DNA from: Verrucomicrobiota bacterium
GTDB taxonomy: Bacteria; Verrucomicrobiota; Verrucomicrobiia; CAIQCK01
Assembly (NCBI GenBank): GCA_016222825.1
Contig: JACRQF010000010.1
Span: forward strand, 310,001 to 374,000
Direction: 5' to 3'
DNA length: 64,000 nucleotides
Positions 47,055 to 54,331 of the stretch are shown here, in pieces. Position numbers and translations under genes: made by a program. The first letter of the stretch is position 1. The number at the start of each line of letters is the position of its first letter. The notes under the pieces are model-generated. The model ran no database searches and had not been told where the DNA came from. It worked only from the letters and a program-made list of their open reading frames with translations.

Positions 47055-47120
47055 GGCAAAATCATCGGGGGCAAAATCATGGCTGCGAGGAACATGATTT
47101 TGCCCCACATGATTTTGCCC
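47055..47120. repeat. Four-copy GGCAAAATCATG repeat cluster
   Basis: GGCAAAATCAT occurs twice on the plus strand (47055-47065, 47070-47080) and twice inverted as CATGATTTTGCCC (47093-47105, 47108-47120). The inner copies can form a 12-bp stem. It lies immediately upstream of the glycosyltransferase gene. Confidence 0.7.
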
Positions 47121-47133
47121 TCCGCCCATTCTG

Positions 47134-48090
47134 ATGCTCTCCCTCCCCGACAATCCCCGCATCCTGGTGATCCGCGGCGGCGCGATTGGCGATTTCATCC
47201 TCACCTTGCCGGCCATCGGCGCTCTCCGCCAACGCTGGCCGTCCGCGCGGCTGGAAATCCTCGGCTACCCGCGCATCGCCGCGCTCGCCGAGGAGCGTTA
47301 CTACGCCGACGCGGTCCGCTCCATTGACGCGGCCGCGATGGCGCGATTCTTCGTGCCGGAAGCCGACCTCGACCCGTCGCTCAGCGACTACTTCGCCAGC
47401 TTCGACCTCGTCATCTCCTATCTCTACGACCCCGACGACATTTTCAGCGCCAACCTCGCCCGCGCCGGCGTGCCGCGCCTGTTGCGCGCCTCGGCCAAAC
47501 CCGACCGCGAGCACGCCGCGGCGCACTTCGCCCGTCCGCTCGACTCCCTCGGCCTCCGAGCCGACCCGCCGCATCCGCGCCTCTTCCCCAACGCCGCCGA
47601 CCGCGCCTTCGCCGAGCAGTTCCTAGCGCCAATCACCAATCACGAATTACCAATCACCGTCGTCGCCATCCATCCCGGCAGCGGCGGCGAGCACAAAGTC
47701 TGGCCAACCGACCGCTGGGCCGCCGTCATCCGCTGGCTGCGCGAACAACACCGCTGCGACATCCTCCTCATCGGCGGCGAAGCCGACGACGCCGCCCGCC
47801 GCGCGCTTGCGCCGTTCAACCTGCCCGCCGCGTGGAACCTTCCCCTGCCCCAACTCGCCGCCGTTCTCGAACGCTGCGCGCTCTTTGCCGGCCACGACAG
47901 CGGCATCACCCACTTGGCCGCCGCCGTCGGCATCCCGACGCTCGCGCTCTTCGGCCCCACCTCGCCCGACATCTGGGCGCCGCTCGGCCCGCATGCCCGC
48001 GTCGTCAGCGCGGGCGAAGTGATGGGCGCGCTCCGCGTGGAAACGGTGACGGCGGCGCTGGAAGAGATGCTGCGGGGCGATAGAAAGTAG
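47134..48090 (+). CDS. Glycosyltransferase family 9 (ADP-heptose:LPS heptosyltransferase-like)
   Basis: 318 residues. RILVIRGGAIGDFILTLPAI is the family N-terminus; VVAIHPGSGGEHKVWPTDRW and FAGHDSGITHLAAAVGIPTL mark the C-terminal donor-binding domain, ending with LALFGPTSPDIWAPLG. Likely transfers a heptose or related sugar to LPS core in the cytoplasm. The short interdomain segment ITNHELPIT is encoded by a copy of the interspersed repeat, an in-frame insertion between the domains. Confidence 0.88.
   Translation: MLSLPDNPRILVIRGGAIGDFILTLPAIGALRQRWPSARLEILGYPRIAALAEERYYADAVRSIDAAAMARFFVPEADLDPSLSDYFASFDLVISYLYDPDDIFSANLARAGVPRLLRASAKPDREHAAAHFARPLDSLGLRADPPHPRLFPNAADRAFAEQFLAPITNHELPITVVAIHPGSGGEHKVWPTDRWAAVIRWLREQHRCDILLIGGEADDAARRALAPFNLPAAWNLPLPQLAAVLERCALFAGHDSGITHLAAAVGIPTLALFGPTSPDIWAPLGPHARVVSAGEVMGALRVETVTAALEEMLRGDRK
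47629..47660. repeat. Interspersed repeat inside the glycosyltransferase gene
   Basis: CCAATCACCAATCACGAATT followed by ACCAATCACC is the same short word found in the spacers at 45.0 and 46.4 kb. Here it lies in the coding frame and encodes PITNHELPIT. Confidence 0.65.
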
Positions 48091-48120
48091 CTGCCGTCAT
48101 TACTCGCAGCGGCGGATTTC

Positions 48121-48193
48121 AACACAGAAGCGCAGAGGACGTAGAGATGCGCGGAAACCCTGCAATACTCTGCGCTCTATGCGCCTCTGCATT
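48121..48193. repeat. Imperfect inverted repeat (CAGAGGCGCAGAG type)
   Basis: AACACAGAAGCGCAGAGGAC and following bases on the left pair imperfectly with CTCTGCGCTCTATGCGCCTC on the right (48169-48193). This is the CAGAG/CTCTG type of intergenic repeat. The rest of the spacer 48091-48313 shows no gene. Confidence 0.5.
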
Positions 48194-48313
48194 CAACTTA
48201 AGCACTCACTCGCCAAGTCAGACCAAGTCCGAGCTTGAGTTTTCTAAGCCTTTTTCTAATCTCGCGACGGTATGAGAATGACGCGTAGGAGGTAGAACAC
48301 GCGGGAAGATGCA

Positions 48314-48925
48314 ATGAGATCAAAGATCGAACACGCTATGCCAGTTGCTGCCTCAGCGTCATCATCGTATTGCAGAGCCATCGCCCGCATGTTCGCGGCT
48401 CTACTTTTGGGGACTCTATTGGCTCTCCTGGCTGATGGATACGTGTGGTGGATGGCATGGCCGCCAGACGGGGGGATACCCGCTAACACTTTAACTGTGT
48501 GGGCTGGACCCGTAGCCGAGTGGGGTGGCATAGATTGGGTTCCTCTGTTCGTGCGTCCTGTCGCAGACACGATCGGCTTTATTGTAAGAGCCTGCTTTGG
48601 TTTGTGGGGTTTCCTTTATCTCTTCTTCTTGTCGTGGATGGTTTACCGCCTCAAACGAGAACATGTTCGTAAGAGCCACACAGCATGGTTAATAGTGCTA
48701 TCGCATTTTATTTTCATGCACATCCAGTTAACCAACCTTTTTTTGAGGTCAGAATACAGAATGCCGGATTGGCCAGTAGAGGAATACCCGATGCGGGTTG
48801 CAGTCATCAGCGTAGTCTTGCTTCTCTTGTGTCTGGAGCCATTCTTCATGAGTAAACTCCGCAAGCGGGCCACACTGCCGGGAGAGTCCGATCCCATCCC
48901 CCAGAGCCAAGGACCAACCACGTAG
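48314..48925 (+). CDS. Membrane protein of unknown function
   Basis: 203 residues with about four membrane helices (near 25-45, 88-110, 123-142 and 158-178). The first loop is Trp-rich (GYVWWMAWPPDGG) and the tail is polar. Base composition is clearly less GC-rich than in the neighbours, which hints at a recent arrival. No family recognised. Confidence 0.6.
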   Translation: MRSKIEHAMPVAASASSSYCRAIARMFAALLLGTLLALLADGYVWWMAWPPDGGIPANTLTVWAGPVAEWGGIDWVPLFVRPVADTIGFIVRACFGLWGFLYLFFLSWMVYRLKREHVRKSHTAWLIVLSHFIFMHIQLTNLFLRSEYRMPDWPVEEYPMRVAVISVVLLLLCLEPFFMSKLRKRATLPGESDPIPQSQGPTT

Positions 48926-48972
48926 AATTCCTTATCGCCCGGCTCCTTGACTCAAAAGATGCTCCTAATAAT

Positions 48973-49158
48973 TCATGCAACCAGCAAAGTCACGCGGCAG
49001 TCTTGTTTCTGGCGGACGGGATCGTAAACGTTGAGATAATCCTGGCCGGGGTGTTTCCAAGAGTAGTCGCAGCACATGGCGCTGGCCATCAGTTCGCAGG
49101 AGTATTTCGGGCAGGTGAACCAGAGGCCGATAGCGCAGCACAACGCGCCGGCCCCTTC
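48973..49158 (-). pseudogene. Cys-rich gene remnant after the microcompartment operon
   Basis: A frame with no proper start reads GAGALCCAIGLWFTCPKYSC, then ELMASAMCCDYSWKHPGQDY and LNVYDPVRQKQDCRVTLLVA before a stop. The composition is clearly protein-like, but the 5' part is cut off by the end of the adjacent BMC-operon gene, which uses another frame. I cannot name the family. Confidence 0.45.
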
Positions 49159-49159
49159 C

Positions 49160-50488
49160 TTACCTCGTGATGCCGAGCTTGTTATTCAGCCGCGCTTTGA
49201 AGTAGGCAACGCGCTCGGCGTTGCTCATGCGGGCGAAATCGGGCGAGCCGTCGGGGAACGTCGGCCAGGAGGTGATCGCGGCTGGCGGCGTGTAGGAAAC
49301 GGTCGTCGTGCCGTTCTTCTGTAGCGGCGGTCTCTGACCGCCGGCTGTTTCTTTTGCGGGAGGACGGCGGTCAGAGACCGCCGCTACAGGTTTCTTCGAA
49401 ACCGTCACGGTGGTGCCGCCGGCGTAGCTCATGGAGGTATCGGTGAGTTGCAGGTCATCCTCCAACGAACGCTGGGGCTTGATGCCCAGCCCTTGCAGGA
49501 CGCCGTGGTAGGCGCGCACGGCTTCCTCCGGCTGCACCTGGCCGTCCACGATTCGCCGCAGCATCTCGATGAACGCAAGCTGGTGCTCGGCGTTGTTGAT
49601 CTTCCGGCCGAAGAGCGCGACGCGCGCGCCGTATTTCTGCGCCTCGGCGATGAGCTTGAAGGCGTCGTAGGTGGTGCCGGCGCCACCGCCGAGGATGCCC
49701 ACGGGCAGGCTCGGGTCGTAGGCGGCCAGTTCCTCGGTGAACTTCGGGCCGTGATAGACCATCTTCAGGAACACCGGCCGGCCGCGCTCGGTGACGCCCG
49801 CCAGCGAGCGCACGATGTTGTCGTTGACGAACGCGCCCATCGTCTCCGGCGCAAGGCCGCTGTCCACGTTCGGGTCGAAGATTTCGAGAAAGTAACGAAA
49901 GCCCTTCCGCTCCGCCTCCTCGCGGAACTCCTTGAACTCGCGCAGCGTCTGCATGTCGCGATGGATGCAGTTGACGAAAGTGACGGAGTAGAGGCCGAGG
50001 TTCGCGCCGAGAACGCGCTCCTTCGGCTCGCACTCGACCTTGCCGCACTGGATGTGGTCAATCGTCGCGCTGCGGAACGGCCGCGAAGGCTCGCTGGCGT
50101 AACGGTTGCCGCGCACGACCCAGATGTCGGTGGTGTCGTTGGCGCGCGCCGCGGGCGTGATGTGGGTGTTGTCGAAAAGGCGCTCCTTGATCGTGAGCCG
50201 CTCGTTGGTCGAGGCGGACATGAGCATGATGTCAATCAGCCCCTGCCGCGTCACCTCGCGAATCAGCTCGCAGAAATCCTCCGTCGTCCGGTATTTCGCC
50301 TCCTCTGGCCGGAACGCCTCCGGCGACTTCAGCGCGCGCACGCGCGGATCGCTCTGGCTGAGGCGGCCGAAGGACTCGATGCCGCGCGCCATGTCGGGGT
50401 CCTTCGCGTCGGCGATGATGAACGTCCGGGTCTGCGGGTTGCGGCGGATTTCCGCCAGCTTGATGTCGAGGGATTTATTCATCGGCAA
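49160..50488 (-). CDS. LacD/DeoC-like TIM-barrel protein, last gene of the microcompartment operon
   Basis: 442 residues. Residues 20-335 look like a class I aldolase barrel of the LacD/DhnA type: FIIADAKDPDMARGIESFGR, LIDIMLMSAS, then RPVFLKMVYHGP with K242 at the place of the Schiff-base Lys, PVGILGGGAGTTYDAFKLIA and ARVALFGRKINNAEHQLAFI. Residues about 366-392 are encoded by an inserted 71-bp inverted repeat. The C-terminus (PDFARMSNAERVAYFKARLN) is an amphipathic helix that could target the shell. It probably helps sugar-phosphate cleavage or isomerisation, but this is inference from fold and context; 90 bases separate it from the class II aldolase gene. Confidence 0.75.
   Translation of the reverse strand: MPMNKSLDIKLAEIRRNPQTRTFIIADAKDPDMARGIESFGRLSQSDPRVRALKSPEAFRPEEAKYRTTEDFCELIREVTRQGLIDIMLMSASTNERLTIKERLFDNTHITPAARANDTTDIWVVRGNRYASEPSRPFRSATIDHIQCGKVECEPKERVLGANLGLYSVTFVNCIHRDMQTLREFKEFREEAERKGFRYFLEIFDPNVDSGLAPETMGAFVNDNIVRSLAGVTERGRPVFLKMVYHGPKFTEELAAYDPSLPVGILGGGAGTTYDAFKLIAEAQKYGARVALFGRKINNAEHQLAFIEMLRRIVDGQVQPEEAVRAYHGVLQGLGIKPQRSLEDDLQLTDTSMSYAGGTTVTVSKKPVAAVSDRRPPAKETAGGQRPPLQKNGTTTVSYTPPAAITSWPTFPDGSPDFARMSNAERVAYFKARLNNKLGITR
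49319..49389. repeat. 71-bp perfect inverted repeat inserted in a coding region
   Basis: The left arm, 25 bases, starts CTGTAGCGGCGGTCTCTGAC; the right arm (49365-49389) is its exact complement and ends GAGACCGCCGCTACAG. A 21-base spacer lies between. It encodes VAAVSDRRPP ... GGQRPPLQ within the aldolase-like protein. It looks like a small non-autonomous mobile element. Confidence 0.85.
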
Positions 50489-50490
50489 CC

Positions 50491-50571
50491 GCGGCCCGTG
50501 ATCCGCAATCTATGGCTCTGGCTCTGAACGACTGCCACCGCTAAAGCCACAAATTACGAATCACGGGCCGC
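50491..50571. repeat. 12-bp inverted repeat in the aldolase/TIM-barrel gene spacer
   Basis: GCGGCCCGTGAT (50491-50502) and ATCACGGGCCGC (50560-50571) are perfect complements and enclose 57 bases; ATTACGAATCACGGG links it to the interspersed repeat family. It could form a hairpin between two operon genes. Confidence 0.6.
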
Positions 50572-50578
50572 GATCCTT

Positions 50579-51616
50579 TCATTTGCTCAGCGCCTTCACC
50601 ACTTCTTCGGTCACGATCTTCACGATCGCTTCCAGATCCGGTCCCGACGGCGATGATTCGTTCGCGTTGGAACAAACCACGCCGGGCCGGAACTCGCACG
50701 CGCAATAGTCCGCTTCCTTCAAACCGGTGCGCTCGTCGGGCAGGCCGAGGCCCTGCTTGATCTTCAGCAGGTCGCCGATCTTGCTGCTCGGAATCTGCGT
50801 GAACGCCGAGCCGAGGTGCGACGCGATGACAACCGTGCGGCAATACGCGTCCACGATCTCCATGAACCAGTAAGCCTTCTCCAGGTCCTCGTTCCAGGTG
50901 AGGACGCCGTGGTTCTGGAGCAGGATGCAGTTGTGGTCCTTGCAATACGGCAGCACCGTCTCGGCGAACGCCTGCGTGCCCGGCGTCTCGTATTTCGCCT
51001 TGGCGACCGTGCCGACGAGCACCTCCATCTCCGGGATCATGCAACGCGGCACTTCCGCGCCGGTGATCGCGAACGCCGTCGCGTGCGGCGGATGCGCATG
51101 GACGCAGGCGCGGGCTTTCGGCTGCGCCTTCATCGCTTCGAGGTGCAGGAAAATTTCGCTGGTGCGCTTGGCGGTGCCGGCGATTTGGTTGCCGGCGAGG
51201 TCCACCATGCAGATGTCCTCCACGCGCATGATGCCCTTGCTCACCAGCGTCGGCGTGCAAAGCACTTCGTTCGGGCCGATGCGGTAGCTGACGTTGCCGC
51301 CGTTGCCGTCCACGTATTCGCGCTTCCAGAGCCGGTGCGACACGCTGACGATGTGCTCCTTGATGCGCTGCGCTTCCGGCGAGTTGAACAGCTTGACGTG
51401 CTCGGGCTTCCATTTCGGCTCGGCCGCCGCGGCGGGCGCGCTGGAACCGTTGCCGTTCCCGGCGGTGGATGCACCGTCAAACTGGATCGTGACGCCGATG
51501 CTGCGGAGAAAATCCTTCGCCGACGGCGTGACGATGGCGTCAGCCGGCGCGGTAAAGGTCTTCGCTCCGCTGGCTTTCAGTCCTGTGACGTCTTTGAGTG
51601 CGATGACTTGTTTCAT
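50579..51616 (-). CDS. Microcompartment class II sugar-phosphate aldolase (fuculose/rhamnulose-1-phosphate type)
   Basis: 345 residues. Residues 75-300 are a class II aldolase domain with the zinc ligands H173 and H175 in VHAHPPH, H236 in LLQNHGVL, and the catalytic Glu probably E154 (SEIFLHLE). It would split L-fuculose or L-rhamnulose 1-phosphate to DHAP and L-lactaldehyde. Residues 1-48 form an extra domain (KASGAKTFTAPADAIVTPSA) followed by an Ala/Gly linker. The C-terminal helix (PDLEAIVKIVTEEVVKAL) is a classic encapsulation peptide. It starts three bases after a BMC-P gene, which supports action at the shell. Confidence 0.88.
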   Translation of the reverse strand: MKQVIALKDVTGLKASGAKTFTAPADAIVTPSAKDFLRSIGVTIQFDGASTAGNGNGSSAPAAAAEPKWKPEHVKLFNSPEAQRIKEHIVSVSHRLWKREYVDGNGGNVSYRIGPNEVLCTPTLVSKGIMRVEDICMVDLAGNQIAGTAKRTSEIFLHLEAMKAQPKARACVHAHPPHATAFAITGAEVPRCMIPEMEVLVGTVAKAKYETPGTQAFAETVLPYCKDHNCILLQNHGVLTWNEDLEKAYWFMEIVDAYCRTVVIASHLGSAFTQIPSSKIGDLLKIKQGLGLPDERTGLKEADYCACEFRPGVVCSNANESSPSGPDLEAIVKIVTEEVVKALSK

Positions 51617-51619
51617 AGT

Positions 51620-51910
51620 CTATTTCTTTGGCGGCATGTAATTGATCGTGTCCACGATGAGCGCGTTGTAAGCGTCAATCGGGGTGTCCTGCTCAAATGG
51701 TTGCGCGGCCTCGCGGCCCTCGACGTAGCCGATGATGTTCCCGACGCCGGCGCCGAGGTTGTCGTAGCAGACCAGCGACGGCTCGGTCGGCTGGCCCTTG
51801 CCCGCAAGCGCCTCGCGGTTCAACGGCTGCACGACGAGCCAGCGGCCACCGGTGAACGAATCCACCTGGCCTGACAGCGTCACTTTGCCGATGACCTTGC
51901 CGAGCTTCAT
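51620..51910 (-). CDS. BMC-P (EutN/CcmL) pentameric shell protein
   Basis: 96 residues from the ATG at 51910, which overlaps the previous gene's stop (ATGA); a longer frame to 51958 is not needed. MKLGKVIGKVTLSGQVDSFT, then WLVVQPLNR, CYDNLGAGVGNIIGYVEGRE and DAYNALIVDTINY are typical EutN/CcmL elements. The pentamer closes shell vertices. Confidence 0.93.
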   Translation of the reverse strand: MKLGKVIGKVTLSGQVDSFTGGRWLVVQPLNREALAGKGQPTEPSLVCYDNLGAGVGNIIGYVEGREAAQPFEQDTPIDAYNALIVDTINYMPPKK

Positions 51911-52164
51911 GTGTCTATGATTCCAACGATGCTGTTGCGAATCGGCGTCTTGCGGCACTTCACCAACTCGGTCGCGTGTTTGCCGTCCGTGCTCACCATG
52001 ACGCGCGAGTGAAGCCCCGAACCGAGCGGGTCAATCGCTATCGTCGGCGAGCCAACCTCCGCGCCGTCCGCGGTGATCGGCTGGCAAATCACGAACCGCC
52101 AGCCGGTCGCACTCGCGTGCTTCACCGTGGCTGTGATATTGCCATCTACGCGACAGAGCATCAT
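51907..52164 (-). CDS. BMC-P (EutN/CcmL) pentameric shell protein
   Basis: 85 residues: MLCRVDGNITATVKHASATG, RFVICQPIT, then IAIDPLGSGLHSRVMVSTDG and NSIVGIIDT. A compact BMC-P vertex protein, clearly different in sequence from the next one. It starts three bases after the aldehyde dehydrogenase stop. Confidence 0.93.
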   Translation of the reverse strand: MMLCRVDGNITATVKHASATGWRFVICQPITADGAEVGSPTIAIDPLGSGLHSRVMVSTDGKHATELVKCRKTPIRNSIVGIIDT

Positions 52165-52167
52165 GGT

Positions 52168-53628
52168 CTAGTAAATCCTCAACGCGCCGGACATCGTCAG
52201 CCGGCGGAACCGGGTGTAAGTGAGCGGCGTCGTGATGCCCTCGCCCGTCGGCGTCGCGATGGAATAGCTCAGGTAGCCTTCGCCGCCGCCGCCGAGACCG
52301 GCGGTGCACGGGCCGTTGGCGACGAAGATCGTCGTGTTCATCACCCGCGCCATCTCGGTGATCGTGTCCAGATTGCGCGAGTGAATGATCGCGGTGTGCC
52401 GATAGTTATGCTCGGCGTGCTTTGACCGCTCAATGCCCTCGGCCGCGTCGCGCACGCGCACGACCGGCACGAACGGCATCATCTGCTCTTCCTCGACGAA
52501 CGCGTGGTCCGCGTCCGTCTCGCCGAAGAGCAGCTCGCAACCGGACGGCACGTTCGCGCCGGCAGCTTGCGCCAATACGCTTACGTCCTTGCCGACGAGC
52601 TTCTTGTTCAGCACCGGGTGCGGGCAGCCCGCGCCCTGGCTTTTCTCAAATGTAAACGCTTCCTTCGTCAGCGCCTCGATTTGCTGTGCGTTCAACTCGA
52701 ATGCGCCGGCCTTCTTGAACGCGGCGATGAAACCGTCCCACGCTTTGGCGGTGATGAAGATTTCCTTCTCGCCGATGCAGAGCAGGTTGTTGTCGTAACC
52801 GCCGCCGGCGATGATGCCCTTCGCAGCGTTGTCGAAGTCCGCCGTCTCGTCCACGACGACCGGCGGGTTGCCGGGACCGGCGCAGATGGCGCGCTTGCCA
52901 GAAGCCATCGCAGCCTTCACGACCGCCGGACCACCGGTGACGCACAGGAGCGCGATGTTCGGGTTGGTGCAAATCGCCTTGAAGCTCTCCATCGTCGGAG
53001 GCTCGGCCGTGCAAAGGAGGTTCTCAATGCCAAGCGCGCCGTGAATCGCCTCGTTGAAGGCGCGCACCGCCATCGCCGCGCACTTGCTGGCGGCTGGGTG
53101 AGTGTTGAACACGACCGCGTTGCCGGCAGCAACCATGTTGATTGCGTTGCAGCCGAGGGTTGGAATCGAGTGCGTCGAGGGCGTGATGGCGCCGATGACG
53201 CCGAACGGAGCACACTCATCAATCGTCGCGCCGTTGTCGCCGGTCATCGCCACGCGGCGCAGGAAATCCACGCCGGGGACTTTCTTCAGCACCTTCAGCT
53301 TCTCGATCTTGTGGTCGAGCCGGCCGATCTTCGTTTCTTCCAACTCGATCCGGCCCCACGACTCTGCGTTCTTCTCGCAGAGGGTCTTGACGATCTCTTC
53401 AACCTTCCGGCGGCCTTCAACACCGGCTTTCGCAAGCTGCTTCTGCGCGTGTGCAGCGGCTTCGCAGGCTTCGTTCGCGTCGGCGAAAATGCCAAACCGG
53501 TTCGGCGCTCCGGCCTTTCGCGCGGACGGGCCGTGCGATGCCGGAGCCGGCGACTGTTGTTTCAGCCGCGCGATGACGTCCTGAACCAAGTCGCGAATCT
53601 GTTGTTCGTTAATCGCAGGTGCGCTCAT
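52168..53628 (-). CDS. Microcompartment CoA-acylating aldehyde dehydrogenase (PduP/EutE-like)
   Basis: 486 residues. An N-terminal amphipathic helix (residues 6-24, INEQQIRDLVQDVIARLKQ) is an encapsulation peptide, followed by a polar linker. The catalytic Cys is C284 in NNLLCIGEKEIF; AAGNAVVFNTHPAA and GPGNPPVVVDETAD are family motifs of the CoA-acylating group. It oxidises lactaldehyde or propionaldehyde with CoA and NAD to acyl-CoA, which PduL then phosphorylates. It lies between two BMC-P genes. Confidence 0.93.
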   Translation of the reverse strand: MSAPAINEQQIRDLVQDVIARLKQQSPAPASHGPSARKAGAPNRFGIFADANEACEAAAHAQKQLAKAGVEGRRKVEEIVKTLCEKNAESWGRIELEETKIGRLDHKIEKLKVLKKVPGVDFLRRVAMTGDNGATIDECAPFGVIGAITPSTHSIPTLGCNAINMVAAGNAVVFNTHPAASKCAAMAVRAFNEAIHGALGIENLLCTAEPPTMESFKAICTNPNIALLCVTGGPAVVKAAMASGKRAICAGPGNPPVVVDETADFDNAAKGIIAGGGYDNNLLCIGEKEIFITAKAWDGFIAAFKKAGAFELNAQQIEALTKEAFTFEKSQGAGCPHPVLNKKLVGKDVSVLAQAAGANVPSGCELLFGETDADHAFVEEEQMMPFVPVVRVRDAAEGIERSKHAEHNYRHTAIIHSRNLDTITEMARVMNTTIFVANGPCTAGLGGGGEGYLSYSIATPTGEGITTPLTYTRFRRLTMSGALRIY

Positions 53629-53638
53629 GTTGTTTCAA

Positions 53639-53950
53639 TCACTTGCCGGTCTTGAAGATGATCTTGCCCCCGACGTCCACGGCATCCACGATGCCCACGA
53701 CGACGGCGTCCACCGGTGCGTCCTTCAGTCCGTTGGCGAGCCGGGCGGAACTGCCCTGGCAGAACATCACCATCTCGTCCTCGCCCGCGCCGACGCTGTC
53801 CACCGCAACAATGGTGTTCACGCCGGCCTTGAGCTTCGTGTGGTCCTTGTCGTCCACGAGCATTGGCCGAAGGATGAGCAGCTTGCGGCCGACCATCTTC
53901 GGATCCTTCTTCGTGGCAACAACCGAGCCTTCAACTTTGGCTAGGAACAT
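53639..53950 (-). CDS. BMC-P (EutN/CcmL) pentameric shell protein
   Basis: 103 residues: MFLAKVEGSVVATKKDPKMV, RKLLILRPM, then VAVDSVGAGEDEMVMFCQGS and DAVVVGIVDAVDVGG. It carries the GAGxxxxV vertex motif. It starts 74 bases after the preceding BMC-H gene's stop, with a palindromic repeat in the spacer. Confidence 0.94.
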   Translation of the reverse strand: MFLAKVEGSVVATKKDPKMVGRKLLILRPMLVDDKDHTKLKAGVNTIVAVDSVGAGEDEMVMFCQGSSARLANGLKDAPVDAVVVGIVDAVDVGGKIIFKTGK

Positions 53951-53963
53951 AGGGCCTCCGTTC

Positions 53964-54018
53964 TAATACGTAATGCGTAATACGTAGGTTCTGCCTTACG
54001 CATTACTCGTTACGCATC
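53964..54018. repeat. TACGTAATGCG inverted repeat between shell genes
   Basis: TAATACGTAATGCGTAATAC on the left and TTACGCATTACTCGTTACGC on the right form an imperfect stem in the spacer between BMC-H and BMC-P genes. It belongs to the same family of short AT-rich words as the other spacer repeats. Confidence 0.65.
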
Positions 54019-54023
54019 TCGCT

Positions 54024-54311
54024 CTACTTCTTCGCCGTTGCGATCTTCGGCAGCACCACGCCGGTTTCCTCGTGCGGACGAGCGATGACGTGGACGCTGA
54101 CGACCTGGCCAATGGCCTTCGCCGCTTGCGCGCCGGCGTCGGTCGCCGCCTTGACGGCAGCCACATCGCCCACCACCACGGCGGTCACAAGGCCGCTGCC
54201 GACCTTCTCCATGCCGACGAGTTTGACGTTGGCGGCCTTGAGCATCGCGTCCGTCGCCTCGACGAGCGCCACCAAACCTTTTGTTTCAATCATTCCAATT
54301 GCATCTGCCAT
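54024..54311 (-). CDS. BMC-H hexameric shell protein
   Basis: 95 residues: [40 protein letters not shown] and [13 protein letters not shown] standard single-domain BMC protein (PduA/CcmK type); six copies form a shell facet tile with a central pore. A short Lys/Ala tail follows. One of three BMC-H paralogues in this operon. Confidence 0.96.
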   Translation of the reverse strand: MADAIGMIETKGLVALVEATDAMLKAANVKLVGMEKVGSGLVTAVVVGDVAAVKAATDAGAQAAKAIGQVVSVHVIARPHEETGVVLPKIATAKK

Positions 54312-54331
54312 GTTCGTTCTCCTGTTCTCTG

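Noticed and set aside
47055-47120. CRISPR-like array
   Set aside because: Copies are only 11-13 bases, partly inverted and without equal spacers, and no cas genes are present.
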